Assembly (NCBI GenBank): GCA_018292915.2
Contig: JACVVK020000312.1
Span: 768,351 to 832,350, forward strand
DNA: 64,000 nt
Direction: 5' to 3'
DNA from: Batillaria attramentaria
Lineage: Eukaryota > Mollusca > Gastropoda > Batillariidae
This document shows, piece after piece, positions 1-9,844 of the stretch (position 1 is the first letter of the stretch; every line of letters begins with the position of its first letter). The notes beneath the pieces were generated by a model. That model did not search any database, had not been told where the DNA came from, and saw only the letters and a list, made by a program, of their open reading frames with translations. A program made the translations under genes and the position numbers.

Positions 1-684
1 AAACAGGTTTATTGCAATACAAGTCGTCCAGGTAAACAAATTGTGCACCGCTTATGTCAATGCTCAGTGGGGAAAAGTACATATTGACAGCATTGCAATG
101 GCAGATTAAACTGGTAAGTAATTATGATAAATTAAAACTACAGAAGAGAGAGAGGGGGAAAAGGGGGGGGGGGGGGTTCTATGTGTAATCACTACAACGA
201 AAAAATAAAAATAAAAATAAACCTCCACCGGGTTGCGCTAGACTCTGTCAAGGAAGTAACATGCAACTAAAAACAAAAACAAAGCAAACCTAAACACGTG
301 CTGCACGAGCTATAAAATCTTGAACTTTACAGAATATAGTGCAGTCCTCTTGAATAGAGAGACGACAGTTACCGTCTGTGACCCACTTCCCGATACCTGG
401 ACACGGGGTTGAGTGTATGATCTATGGCCCACTTCCCGATACCCTAGAATATTTGATACGACTTCTGCATTGTTTATCCAGTTATTAAAGTTATCTAATG
501 TTTGTTTTCTAAAACCGTTGTAGCTTTTCCTCTTGGTCCCTTAATGCTGTCTGAAACGATGTAGAAAAGTTATAAAACTGCTGTGAGTGACGATTGCATT
601 TTAAAAAAAAAATAATTGTACATTTCGTAGCCCGCTTTGTCAGAGTATTTTAAAAGGAGAAAGAAAAAGGAGGGATTTCCATAC
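1..684 (-). other. Intron of Ig/C1q gene 1 (3' side)
   Basis: This stretch follows the splice donor of the coiled-coil exon of gene 1 (GT at 684-683 on the minus strand). I find no C1q-coding exon here on either strand, so the last exon presumably lies left of the window. It holds a poly-G run near 165-176 and A-rich stretches; nothing else is recognisable. Confidence 0.6.
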
Positions 685-1306
685 CTTCTAATGTTGAAAC
701 GCGATCTGTCAAGTCCCAATTTTCCTGGCGAAGAGCGGATTGTTCAGCTTCTACCACCATAAAGCGGGCCTCAGTACCATCAACCATCACACTCGGACAC
801 GTGTCTTCATTAAATTCACTTGGGGTACAGCAAGCGTAGAGTCCACTAGATGCTGGGTTGGGAAGCAGCAGTCGGAACTCGCCGCCATCACTGCTGGAAC
901 TATCCAGTATCAGTCCTAGTGGGTTCTACGATGAATGTGTAACAGAAACGGTGGTTTTCAAAACAATACAAAGAACTGCAGAACTTTCTCTTTTTGTTGT
1001 TGTATGGTTTGTTTGTTTTCTATTTCTTTGTTGTTCTTTGTCCAGTTTGCTCACAAACTACACAAGAATGATATTTCCATGGACACTTCTTTGCGTTTAA
1101 CTATTTTTTTTTACAATGTTACCGCCTCAAAACATTGTTCCTTACCACCCAGACCACGGGCCCAACACGATTTGCGCACGCGAGCTGCACGCGATACTGG
1201 CTAGTCTGGTTGTCGTACACCGCCCTCATCTCTAGCGTGGATGTGGCTTCTAGAAAGAGACAGGATGGAAATTTTAGACAAGTTTTTAACTGCAAAAAAC
1301 CGAGAG

Positions 1307-1367
<61 letters not shown>

Positions 1368-1370
1368 TGT

Positions 1371-1415
<45 letters not shown>

Positions 1416-1422
1416 GAAACCG

Positions 1423-1466
<44 letters not shown>

Positions 1467-1661
1467 GGCGTTTTACAACATAGACACACATACACTGAAA
1501 TACATGACCGTAAAAAATGATGATGCAAACGAAAATTCGACAGTTGTCCCGTCAAAACCCGTGCATTTCTGTCTTTACCAACCTCGCTCTGCTTTCACTG
1601 TAGCTTCATGGAACAGGACCACAGCAGCGATGACAATGGTGAGAGCGACAACCGCTTGCAT
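685..1661 (-). CDS. Ig/C1q gene 1: secreted single-Ig, coiled-coil protein (3' end off window)
   Basis: Three exons on the minus strand join in phase: 1661-1583 (signal peptide), 1249-1146 (first half of Ig), 925-685 (second half of Ig plus start of coiled coil). All introns are GT-AG. Residues 1-26 form a signal peptide with a hydrophobic core (AVVALTIVIAAVVLF) and a V-K-A cleavage context. Residues 27 to about 115 form an Ig domain equivalent to Ig2 of gene 2 (shared YDNQT, LAC and VVW motifs, then LLLPNP and LYACC). Residues 116-141 begin the coiled coil (AEQSALRQEN). The exon ends in phase 1, as the exon before C1q does in genes 2 and 3, so a C1q exon is expected left of position 1. There is no Ig1 exon between signal peptide and Ig2; a broken Ig1 fragment lies upstream at 2,872-2,962. 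The likely role is a secreted immune-type lectin; that is inferred from family architecture. Confidence 0.75.
1309..1462. repeat. (TG)n then (CT)n microsatellites in gene 1 intron
   Basis: A (TG)n tract (about 1309-1405) and a (CT)n tract (about 1428-1462) fill most of the intron between the signal-peptide and Ig exons. The long open frames here are repeat translations. Confidence 0.95.
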
Positions 1662-1738
1662 TTTGCTTTTCTTGTCTCAGCTGGCTAAAACACTGGATGG
1701 CTGCTGAAGAAAGTGACCAGGTCAAGGCCTATCAATAC

Positions 1739-1746
1739 TATTTATA
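1739..1746 (-). promoter_or_regulatory. TATA box of gene 1
   Basis: The minus strand reads TATAAATA, 78-85 bases upstream of the gene 1 start codon at 1661. A start site about 30 bases downstream would give a 5' untranslated region of about 50 bases. This supports 1661 as a genuine first exon rather than an internal one. Confidence 0.6.
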
Positions 1747-1749
1747 CCG

Positions 1750-2095
1750 TTTCTGCTGATCGTAATTAAAATACCGGATAGGTAGGTGTTGTGTTGAAAA
1801 CAAAGGCTTTCGATTAATCGATTTAAGCAATAAAAGGTTCGGAATAATTAATTTATGCAAATGACTGCAGGTGTATGTGAGTCAGCTGTGGTCTCCGATT
1901 AACCCTTTCCTGCCCAGTAACAGTATTTCAACTTCATGCACTCTACAGAGAAATTGGTGCGTGTACAGAAGGGGTAGTTTTAAGTGCACAAATTGTGTTG
2001 AACAGAACCTGGGAAATCTGATGACAATACTTTTTTACAGAGTGAGACAATAGAAGTTTCCGGTTGGGTGATTGTTGTTGTTGTTGCCCCCCCCC

Positions 2096-2153
<58 letters not shown>

Positions 2154-2727
2154 CTATCTCTCGAAGGTAATACCATTGTGAAAGCAGAGTATGTCTGAAG
2201 ACATATTTCAAGAAATAGACTGAACATCATCTGATGACTGTAATTCAGCAACGGCGTGATAACATTAGTCGCCCAAAATCAAAGGGTTAATGTAGAGTAA
2301 TTGATACAAACGTGATTGTTGACCTAATGTGGTACTGCAAATCGTGACAATTTGCATAATTATGTAAGCAGGTGCGTGTCTTTTCTCCTATCACAGGGAC
2401 TCACTCCTATTGACCTTTTCCAATGAATTGTTAATTACTTACACTGGCGCACGTGTTAAGGTGTACAAAGGTGCAAAACACTCAAAATGTCTTCCGTCCA
2501 TTGTTTTTTGTGTACGGAATTGGGTAGTTGTTCCATTCGACCGTGGGTTTCTGTCACGAAGTTGTAATATAAATTGTTTGAATTAGCTCAGTCCTTCAGC
2601 TATAGTTTAAGCAGTAACAATGTCTTGGTTAAGTCTGTTTGTTTACCTGGAGTGACTGAGTACAGCAAAGTAAGCACATCTTAAAATTTGAAGGAAAAAA
2701 AAATTGTAAAAATGTTTCGGGCAACAC

Positions 2728-2788
<61 letters not shown>

Positions 2789-2810
2789 ACACACAGAGTC
2801 ACACACAGAG

Positions 2811-2850
<40 letters not shown>
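1750..2850. other. Intergenic DNA with microsatellites
   Basis: No gene is visible. It contains (CT)n at 2101-2151 and a compound (CT)n(CA)n tract at about 2725-2850. The rest is AT-rich and unrecognised. Confidence 0.6.
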
Positions 2851-2852
<2 letters not shown>

Positions 2853-2871
2853 CTTGTATCTGACACAACGT

Positions 2872-2962
2872 GAACCACTGCAGTGTGTCGATGTGCAACG
2901 TCATTATCTGTATTGACCTCAAGTGTATAGTTCCCAATGCCCTGGTGTCATGTGACTGAATG
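2872..2962 (-). pseudogene. Relic of an Ig1 exon
   Basis: The minus strand keeps the end of the Ig1 exon of gene 2 (the HVTPG then GNYT region, compare 6,965-7,020) but with a 2-base deletion between them that shifts the frame. The fragment is cut off on its 5' side by a SINE at 2,963. It lies in the order expected for gene 1 (promoter relic, Ig1 relic, Ig2), so it may be the lost Ig1 exon of gene 1. Confidence 0.6.
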
Positions 2963-3150
2963 GAGCGGTCCGTGGTCTAGTGGTTAAGAGACTTTGTCAC
3001 CAATGCGAGAGGTGAGCTTCGAATCCCACTCAGGACAAAAATGTTCTCGTACGTAGTACCTTCATTCAGGCCGATCGTGGGGGGTTCTCTCCCGGTACTC
3101 CGGTTTCCTCCCCCTCTGCTTTGGAAATGTTCAGCTCACAAAATTAAAAT
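2963..3150 (+). mobile_element. tRNA-derived SINE, family S1, 5' half
   Basis: A tRNA-like head with A box (GTCTAGTGGTTAAGAG) and B box (GCTTCGAATCCC) is followed by a body also found at 15,775-16,163, 27,600-28,014 and 57,221-57,583. The 3' half is missing. It is a retroposon, not a functional tRNA gene. Confidence 0.8.
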
Positions 3151-3504
3151 TCGATGGCAAACAGAATCCAGTAACACACCCAACCATGTTTGGCAGTGTC
3201 GTGGTAATTCTTTGTAAAAGGTTTTCCAAAATATACACTCTTCGTTTGTGTGAATCTAGTTCAAACGTTGTTTACAACAAAATTCGTTTTTGCATAAATT
3301 TCAATTTACAGTCCAATTTACAGAGACACATTATAGTAAACAATGTTTCCTACCGCATTTCTTGGTCATTCTTTTTAATAACTTGTGTATATTTAATCCA
3401 TTTGTAAGAACTCTTAAGCATGCTCTTTCCAAATTGCTCTGTGTTACTCAGAGAGATCTGCAAATTTATGCCTTTCAGTGGCTCCTCCAATAACCCTGCT
3501 TGCG
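3151..3504. other. AT-rich intergenic DNA
   Basis: No gene or known repeat is recognised. Short open frames at 3186-3493 have no visible homology or start context. Confidence 0.4.
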
Positions 3505-3860
3505 AAATCAATCAATCAATCAATCAATCAATTAATCAATCAATTAATCAATCCCCTCTTTGTCTCGTCTACCTCGCCTGATAGCAGCAGTGACCCAGAG
3601 GAATACCATGTTAATGAACAGGTTCTTCGACAACTGTGTGGATTCTATCTCTCACTGTATGTTCTCTTCTTCCAACGTTACACACGTGTATTGTGAAGGT
3701 TTCTGTCCTCTCGTCTTGCTGTGTGCGCGTGTGTAGTAGTGTAACTAGTTCATACTTTGTCATGTGGGGTAGATAATCATTGTGATGTCAGGTGCTTCAT
3801 CTGTAGTGTGGGTATAAAGTACAAAACAGTTCGCCACACACGTTGTACATGAGCTACACG
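3505..3860 (-). pseudogene. Duplicated, dead promoter and signal-peptide exon of gene 2 type
   Basis: This block aligns with 9,298-9,690, the 5' end of gene 2, from the intron-side ATCA repeats through the signal-peptide exon and promoter. The signal-peptide exon has lost 6 and 11 bases, which changes phase and removes much of the hydrophobic core, and its donor reads GC instead of GT. The CRE-like TGACGTCA of gene 2 reads TGATGTCA here. I read it as the inactive 5' end of a tandem paralogue, possibly the original 5' end of gene 1. Confidence 0.7.
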
Positions 3861-3894
3861 CTAGATGAGTACTCCTACGTAACTAAGTGTGATA

Positions 3895-3958
<64 letters not shown>

Positions 3959-4052
3959 TCCCGAATACATGGCATTACAAAAGAACGACCGTGGCGACAG
4001 CAGGTGATTAAATGGAAACAACATATTGGGCTGGTGGCCCATCTTGTTTTGT
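3895..4052. repeat. (TG)n plus dispersed repeat Y
   Basis: A (TG)n tract (3895-3957) directly abuts a repeat (3958-4052) also present at 38,205-38,290, 42,950-43,040, 56,385-56,460 and 61,885-61,970. In three of the five copies it borders an (AC)n/(TG)n tract, so the microsatellite appears to belong to the repeat end. This pairing forms the breakpoints of the large duplication. Confidence 0.7.
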
Positions 4053-4213
4053 CTTCAGAGAGGATATACTGTAGGCAAAAGAGAAAACAAAAACACACAA
4101 AATAATTTCGATTCACAGTCCATACTGTGAATTGAAATTATTTTTGTGTATAAAATTTTTGTCAGTCAGTTGTTTTGTTTTTTTTTCTTCAGAAAGGATA
4201 TACTGTAGGCAAC
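4053..4213. repeat. Hairpin element between 24-bp direct repeats
   Basis: A near-perfect hairpin at about 4099-4143 (20-base arms, one G-T pair, 6-base loop) sits between two direct copies of GAGGATATACTGTAGGCAA-type sequence (about 4054-4078 and 4189-4212, one difference). It lies just past the stop codon of gene 2, so a 3'-end role is possible; a small foldback insertion is the simpler reading. Confidence 0.55.
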
Positions 4214-4280
4214 TAATGTTCCCTGCATACAGTCTGCTTGCTGGTACTGGTAGACAGTATGCAGACTTCTTATTCACTGG

Positions 4281-5772
4281 TCAGTCGTCAGCGCGGACAA
4301 GGAAGCCGCTAAAACTTGTATCTGGAGAGTCGAAGTGGTCATCTCTGTACGCCTGTAGCCAGACTTTGTGCCCCTTGGTGAGGTGTGCGGCGTACGTGCA
4401 CGTGCCCGTTTCGACGTAATTGACGGACTTGGTCCAGATGTTGGTGACGGGGGAGCCATCCACCATCAAAACCATGTTTGCGTAGTAATCAGTAGTGGTG
4501 GAGTAGTGGCCACCCACGGCAGTAGCGGTGAAGAAATAGGATCCGTTGTATGGCGCCGTGAACTCTCCAGTGGACGGGTTGTAGGCGTTCCCCTCGTTGA
4601 TGATGACGTCGGTGAAAATGATGTGGTCTCCACCGCTTACATCACCTGTCCTAAGCCGAGCATGGAAAAGCACCAGTTCTGACCAAAACAAAAATCACAG
4701 TGTGATCAGAATTTGAAGAAAATGGACACGAAGGTTATTGGTACATGTAGTATTGTTGTGTGTTTTCTTACTGAGGAGCAAAAACAATTGACATACATTG
4801 TACATCATCATCGTCGTGATTATCATCGTCATCATCATGGTCATCACTATCGTCATCATCATAATGCCCTTTCCCAATCGTCCTGCCTGGACGCTGGTCC
4901 CTTGTGCTGGGTAAGATAAGACATCGTGAGAATGATGTTTGAACTGGCGTGGACAGGATACAGACATCAAACGGAGGAAATTCAGAGTTCAGTTCGGTCC
5001 AGCTTTACAGAAATAATAAAGCACGCTGATAGTCGTTTATAGGTTAACCAGGTTACTGTGATTCCTGAATGTGAGTCACATGACACATAATCTATGAGAT
5101 ATAATATTACGCCAGTAAACACACAGAGTTCTACTGGTCGAGTGTACTTAATCACGTGACACATAACCTATGGGTACCTGTTTATGTACGAACATGATAG
5201 TATTATGCCAGAAAACACGTAGAGTTGTACTGGTCGAGTGGATGTGCCCTGCTTTTCACTGTTCGCGTAGCCCTATACTGACAGTGCAAATCTGTGGGAG
5301 GCCTCTTGAGTCAGATTAATCGGACTACACCGCAGTACATGTATCATGCGACAAGGAACACAACGAGAAGGGAGGAAGTTTGGGACTTTATGTTCATGGA
5401 AAATTGGTGACATACTTTCTAGTGTCAATACATGATGTTCTAGGTCCACGTTCTTCGCCTTCAGAGCTGATTGTTCTGCCTTCAGATTGTCATTCTCCCG
5501 GCGAAGAGCTGATTGTTCTGCCTCCAGATTGTCATTCTTTCGGCGAAGAGCTGATTGTTCTGCCTCCACCAGCATCAGACGAGCGTCCATCTTGTCCACA
5601 AAGACTGTGGCGCCCTCTAGTGCCGGATCGTCCTTGGGAAGACAACTAGCGGCCGGAGAGTCAGGAGGTATACGGCACGTGTAGTTACCACCAGACACAG
5701 GGTTGGGAAGCAGCAGACTGAAATGACTTCCGTTCTTTTCAGAGACGTTGATCGTTTGTTGTGACGGTGTCT

Positions 5773-5848
<76 letters not shown>

Positions 5849-6809
5849 TGTGCTAGTTTGTAATGTTTTTTTGTTGTCATGAAAAAGCGTGATTCTGTAG
5901 TTTGCAGGCCGAGGTGCATGCCAAGGGGGCCGCAACAAAAGGCAAGCTGCCAGTGAAGCTGGGACTTTTTGCGCTGGAGAGCGGCAAAAGCGACGCAAGC
6001 AGTTTTGGAGGAAGCCGCTGTTTGGCCTAAACAGAAAGTAGCCTAGCATTACTCCAGTGAGGCCTGAGCGGAAAGGAGACATTCATTTTTTTTTTTAAAC
6101 TTCTGCCAGGTTCGTGTCCTTGAATGTTTATTTTTGTTTCTAGATTGAAACATTTTTAGGGGTGACTATGATGCCTGAGGCTAATAGGGAATATCTAGGC
6201 ATTTTGAGACCTCGTGCACTTGTGTACTTTTACCACATGAAAACACAAAGATGTTCGAAAATGCACACAAGAGAAATACGTAGGTGGCTTTTGGAAGGAA
6301 CCGCTTGAAGTTTGATGGGATAGATTTGCGTGCATCTGCAACTTTTCTTACCGTCCAGGTAACGGCGGGAGGTTGTCGGCCATGACTGGTGCACGTGAGC
6401 TGCACGTGATACTGACCGGTCTGGTTGTCGTACACCGCTCTGGGTTCCTGCTTGGCATCCAGGGTTGCGTCATTCCGGGCTGTGGCAGCTGGAAGAACGT
6501 TTACAGATTGTATAACAAGTATTGGAACGGATTATCTATCAGGCGACATCTAGTGGTGGATTATCTATCAGGCGACATCTAGTGGTGGATTATCTATCAG
6601 GCGACATCTAGTGGTGGATTATCTATCAGGCGACATCTAGTGGTGGATTATCTATCAGGCGACATCTAGTGGTGGATTATCTATCAGGCGACATCTAGTG
6701 GTGGATTATCTATCAGGCGACATCTAGTGGTGGATTATCTATCAGGCGACATCTAGTGGTGGATTATCTATCAGGCGACATCTAGTGGTGGTTATCACTT
6801 TTGATTATG

Positions 6810-6903
<94 letters not shown>

Positions 6904-8828
6904 GAAGCTACGTGTACTAATGCAGAGTGGCGATACGGTGTGCCTCCTGAACGGTCTGTGTTGACAGCTACCGTGTAGTTCCCGGCATCCCCTGGTGTCA
7001 CGTGACTCAGGACGAGACCGGCATCGGCCAGATGTGTCACGCGCTGAGCGTAAGATGGTGCTGGTAGAAAACTATTATGCGAATATATGGCAATCATCTG
7101 TTCAGAATGGCCACTGAAAAGCCATTCGATATCAATGATGTGTTCCCCAGTATCGGGTGTAAAGTGCCAGGGTAGTGTCAGGTCCTGTCCTTCACAGACG
7201 TACAACATGGCGCCGTCCTCAAGGGATGACGACCACTGGACGCAATGGACACCTGGAGCCAAATGTATAAACATTATTGGGTTCACCTTGCCGAGACACT
7301 GAAATAATCACCTCCACTCATAGTGTATGCATTCTCTCTGAAGACCTTTAGTTCTTACAGAGCAGTTGAGACCACTAAAGCATGCAGCTTGACATTCAGA
7401 TTTCAATTTCAATCCAAATTCAATTCAAAAATACTTTATTTGTCCCTTTCGGGCAATTAATTCGTGCTAAAAGGTAGCCGGTAACCGGACGGGCAATGAC
7501 TTATGATAAACATCAACATTAAAAATTTACCCAGCTTAAGATTTCTAACACACGTAACATATCTCATCACATCATGTCACAAACAAATCATATATATCAC
7601 CATCATCCCAATACAACCAACCAGTAGCACTGAGAAATAACATGACAGGAAAGTGCACTGGCTTCTTGAGGTGTGCACAGAACCATTTCACTTGAGCCTC
7701 TGGCTCTGATCTCACATAGACGCACATACACAGTCATTCCATCAGTGCAAAAACAACCATGCATACATTACACACCAGCACATACTCGGGGAGCCGAGTT
7801 GGCCGAATGGTAGAGCGTTGGACTTCTAATGCTCGGGTCGTGAGTTCGTATCCCGCATGGGGCCAAATATTTGTGCTGGCTTTTTCATCGTTGCCCCGTC
7901 TTTGATATCACCCGTATGTGGTGGAAAAGGACGTTAAACCCCCAAACACCCACCTACCCAGAACATACTCACACACTCAATTCCGAGTCATTGGGATAAC
8001 AACAGTTTTAAAGATAACAATTGCACGTGACAGGAGCAATCATTAAAGTACTAAAATGTAACAGTAACAGTGGAGCTGGAAGCCTAACACAGATGTAAAT
8101 CACGGATAAGATCCGGAAGTAAAACCAATGTGTGTATGCTACTCCAAAAAGTCAAGGACCGCCTTTTTTTCATGGACATTTCAACAACGCGCTAAGACAA
8201 ATGAACCAAGCTCTCCAGCTGTGTTAACTGGAAGTCAGAGAACGCTGCGAAAGCAAAACATCTTGCACGCCCTGCCGCGGGTTTCATGATTCGGCAACAT
8301 GCCAAAAAATGGATCAAAATTAATCCACTAAAACACGCGCCGCCACCTGTTTGGAACAAAATGACACTATGCATATGGAAGAATGAATGTTTGGCTATGA
8401 GGACTGCTCATTTGGTTGTCCTGTCAAGCTGGCATGGTGACCCAGTGTAGCATGACAACATGATGCCTCTCAGCTCAGTTGCGAATTGTGCAGAAAAAGG
8501 GTCAGCGTCTTGACACTTCCGGTTGCCAGGAAACGCTGCCGTGACTTGTTTATGGCTGATTTGGACACATCCAATCCCCAGACATTTTCATTGGCCGCCA
8601 CGCCATCTTTGAGCCGCACAAATGCTCTCACTTTATCTGTACCATTCACGATTCAGCTGACAGGCATCATATTGCCATGTCGCCATGGTACACCATTCCA
8701 GCTCGTAAAGACAATCAAAGGAGCAAAAAACCAACCAAATAAACGGAAAGCCAAACATTTATTTATTCGATATGCATATCGTCATTTAGTTCCAAACACT
8801 CTTTGATGAGTTAATTTTGATCCAATTT

Positions 8829-8911
<83 letters not shown>

Positions 8912-9006
8912 CGGAAGAGGAAGTACAAGACTGACGAAATATGGCCATTTCAAAACATCAGGTAGAATTTAAAGTGGTCTTTGACTTTTTTGAGTAGTGT
9001 ATATTG

Positions 9007-9046
<40 letters not shown>

Positions 9047-9102
9047 GCCGCGAATTAGCCTAAGCCCTTTGTTGCTTGCGCGGCGTTAAGCCCTGAATAA
9101 CC

Positions 9103-9138
<36 letters not shown>

Positions 9139-9163
9139 CACACACACACACGCACACATACGT

Positions 9164-9219
<56 letters not shown>

Positions 9220-9399
9220 CAGCATTTTAAAGTTTCTTAGAGAGACATAGACACATTTGTAACTGCCTGACTGTACATAATTCCTGTCCTGTTTGTAAAA
9301 TCAATCAGTCAAATAATCAGCCAGTCACTCGTTTACATAGTCCTCTTTACCTGATAGCAATACGAAGCCAGCAGTGACCCAGAGAAATGCCGTCGCCAT
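4281..9399 (-). CDS. Ig/C1q gene 2: secreted two-Ig, coiled-coil, C1q lectin-like protein (429 aa)
   Basis: Five minus-strand exons join in phase: 9399-9351 (signal peptide), 7252-6902 (Ig1), 6488-6352 and 5770-5416 (Ig2 then coiled coil), 4678-4281 (C1q, stop at 4283-4281). All splice sites are GT-AG; the total is 1,290 nt. Domains: signal peptide 1-17 (MATAFLWVTAGFVLLSG); Ig1 17-133; Ig2 134 to about 228 with C166, W178 and C211; coiled coil about 236-297 with three 14-residue repeats (AEQSALRRKNDNLE type); C1q 298-429 with FHARL, YNPSTGEFTAPYNGSYFF and FSGFLV motifs. Ig1 lacks the usual disulfide: W45 and V111 stand at the B- and F-strand cysteine positions. The order matches the gastropod C1q-related VIgL class. 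A role in recognition of non-self surfaces is inferred. Ig1 is encoded by one exon, whereas gene 3 splits it. Confidence 0.88.
5438..5563 (-). repeat. 42-bp coding tandem repeat in the coiled coil of gene 2
   Basis: Three in-frame 42-bp units encode residues 249-290. Each unit adds 14 residues, exactly two heptads, so repeat number would change stalk length without breaking the coiled-coil register. Gene 1 has only one such unit and gene 3 has none this regular. Confidence 0.9.
5771..5905. repeat. (CA)n beside the gene 2 Ig2b splice acceptor
   Basis: On the minus strand a long (TG)n tract ends a few bases before the TTACAG acceptor of exon 5770-5416, taking the place of an ordinary pyrimidine tract. 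Confidence 0.9.
5906..6205 (+). mobile_element. Dispersed repeat X, copy in gene 2 intron
   Basis: About 300 bp shared with 63,145-63,440 (same strand) and 11,715-11,952 (opposite strand). The most conserved stretch reads GGGGTGACTATGATGCCTGA. No terminal repeats or promoter boxes are obvious, so the class is unknown. Confidence 0.65.
6529..6789. repeat. 29-bp minisatellite, nine near-identical units
   Basis: Nine head-to-tail units beginning GGATTATCTATCAGGCGACA lie in the gene 2 intron between Ig1 and Ig2. Units look identical, which suggests recent expansion and likely copy-number variation. There are no spacers, so it is not a CRISPR array. Confidence 0.97.
6812..6901. repeat. (CA)n that contains the gene 2 Ig1 splice donor
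   Basis: On the minus strand the Ig1 exon ends CTTCAG at 6902 and the donor GT is the first unit of a (GT)n tract running to about 6812. The donor context is therefore GTGTGT. Confidence 0.85.
7253..7793. other. Gene 2 intron, no coding sequence seen
   Basis: It contains a possible retroposon 3' end near 7424-7500 (TACTTTATTTGTCCCTTTCG) and otherwise unrecognised AT-rich DNA. Confidence 0.4.
7794..7957 (+). mobile_element. tRNA-derived SINE, family S2
   Basis: The head carries A box (AATGGTAGAGCGTTGGAC) and B box (GAGTTCGTATCCC), then a conserved body ending ACGTTAAACCCCCAAACACC. The same family recurs in gene 3 and in both duplication copies. Confidence 0.85.
8132..9004. mobile_element. 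DNA transposon remnant with ~25-bp inverted termini
   Basis: The left end (CTACTCCAAAAAGTCAAGGA) is the inverse of the right end (CTACTCAAAAAAGTCAAAGA on the minus strand), each preceded by TA, which suits a Tc1/mariner-type insertion. Length is about 870 bp. No intact transposase frame is visible. A long (CA)n tract (8830-8911) lies inside. Confidence 0.6.
9010..9220. repeat. (CT)n and (CA)n microsatellites in gene 2 intron
   Basis: (CT)n tracts at about 9010-9045 and 9104-9134 and (CA)n at 9137-9216 flank a short unique stretch. Confidence 0.95.
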
Positions 9400-9690
9400 C
9401 CTAATGGACAGTTTCTTCGACAGCTGTGTGGATTCTCTCACTGTATGTTCTCTTCTCCTGACGTTACACACGTGTATTGTGAAGGTTTCTGTCCTTCTCT
9501 CGTCTTGCTCTATGCGCGTGTGTAGTAGTGTAACTAGTTAATACTTTGTCTTTGCGTTGTACATAATCATGTGACGTCAGGTGTTTTATCTGCAGGGTGG
9601 GTATAAAGTACAAGATACTTCGCCACGCACGTTGTGTTGTACATGAGCTAAACACTAGATGAGAGCACAGCTTGATATCAGTCGCATGAT
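9400..9690 (-). promoter_or_regulatory. Promoter region of gene 2
   Basis: Upstream of the start codon lies a palindromic CRE-type TGACGTCA at 9572-9579. A TATAAA at 9602-9607 is on the plus strand; on the minus strand no canonical TATA box is evident (GATAAAA at about 9583-9589 is a weak candidate). The whole block is duplicated at 3,560-3,860. Confidence 0.45.
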
Positions 9691-9788
9691 GAAAAGTACT
9701 CGTAGATAATCGTGCGTGATAATGTGTTGACTGCTGTACTGTCATCAGTGTCATGTGAATTTCTGAAAAACAAAGTACAAGTAATGCA

Positions 9789-9792
<4 letters not shown>

Positions 9793-9840
<48 letters not shown>
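9793..9840. repeat. (CT)n microsatellite
   Basis: A pure (CT)n tract upstream of gene 2. Confidence 0.95.

Positions 9841-9841
<1 letters not shown>

Positions 9842-9844
<3 letters not shown>

Noticed and set aside
1135..1707. Long open frames of Cys/Val, His/Thr, Ser/Leu or Arg/Glu repeats here and at many (TG)n, (CA)n and (CT)n tracts
   Set aside because: They are translations of dinucleotide repeats, occur on both strands, and lack start context or splice logic.
3811..3817. TATAAA in the promoter relic as a live plus-strand promoter
   Set aside because: No plus-strand gene follows it; the same block upstream of gene 2 carries it on the non-coding strand.
5273..6082. A 269-residue unspliced frame containing the gene 2 coiled coil
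   Set aside because: Only 5416-5770 is supported as exon; the rest is (CA)n and repeat X.
6529..6789. Regular 29-bp repeats that might suggest a CRISPR array
   Set aside because: Units are contiguous with no spacers, in a eukaryotic intron.
7794..7957. tRNA gene candidates at A/B boxes (also 2,963, 14,391, 24,893, 45,893)
   Set aside because: Heads do not close a full tRNA cloverleaf and are fused to conserved SINE bodies present in many copies.
8486..8806. 106-residue plus-strand frame
   Set aside because: It lies inside a TIR-bounded DNA transposon remnant and shows no recognisable transposase motif.
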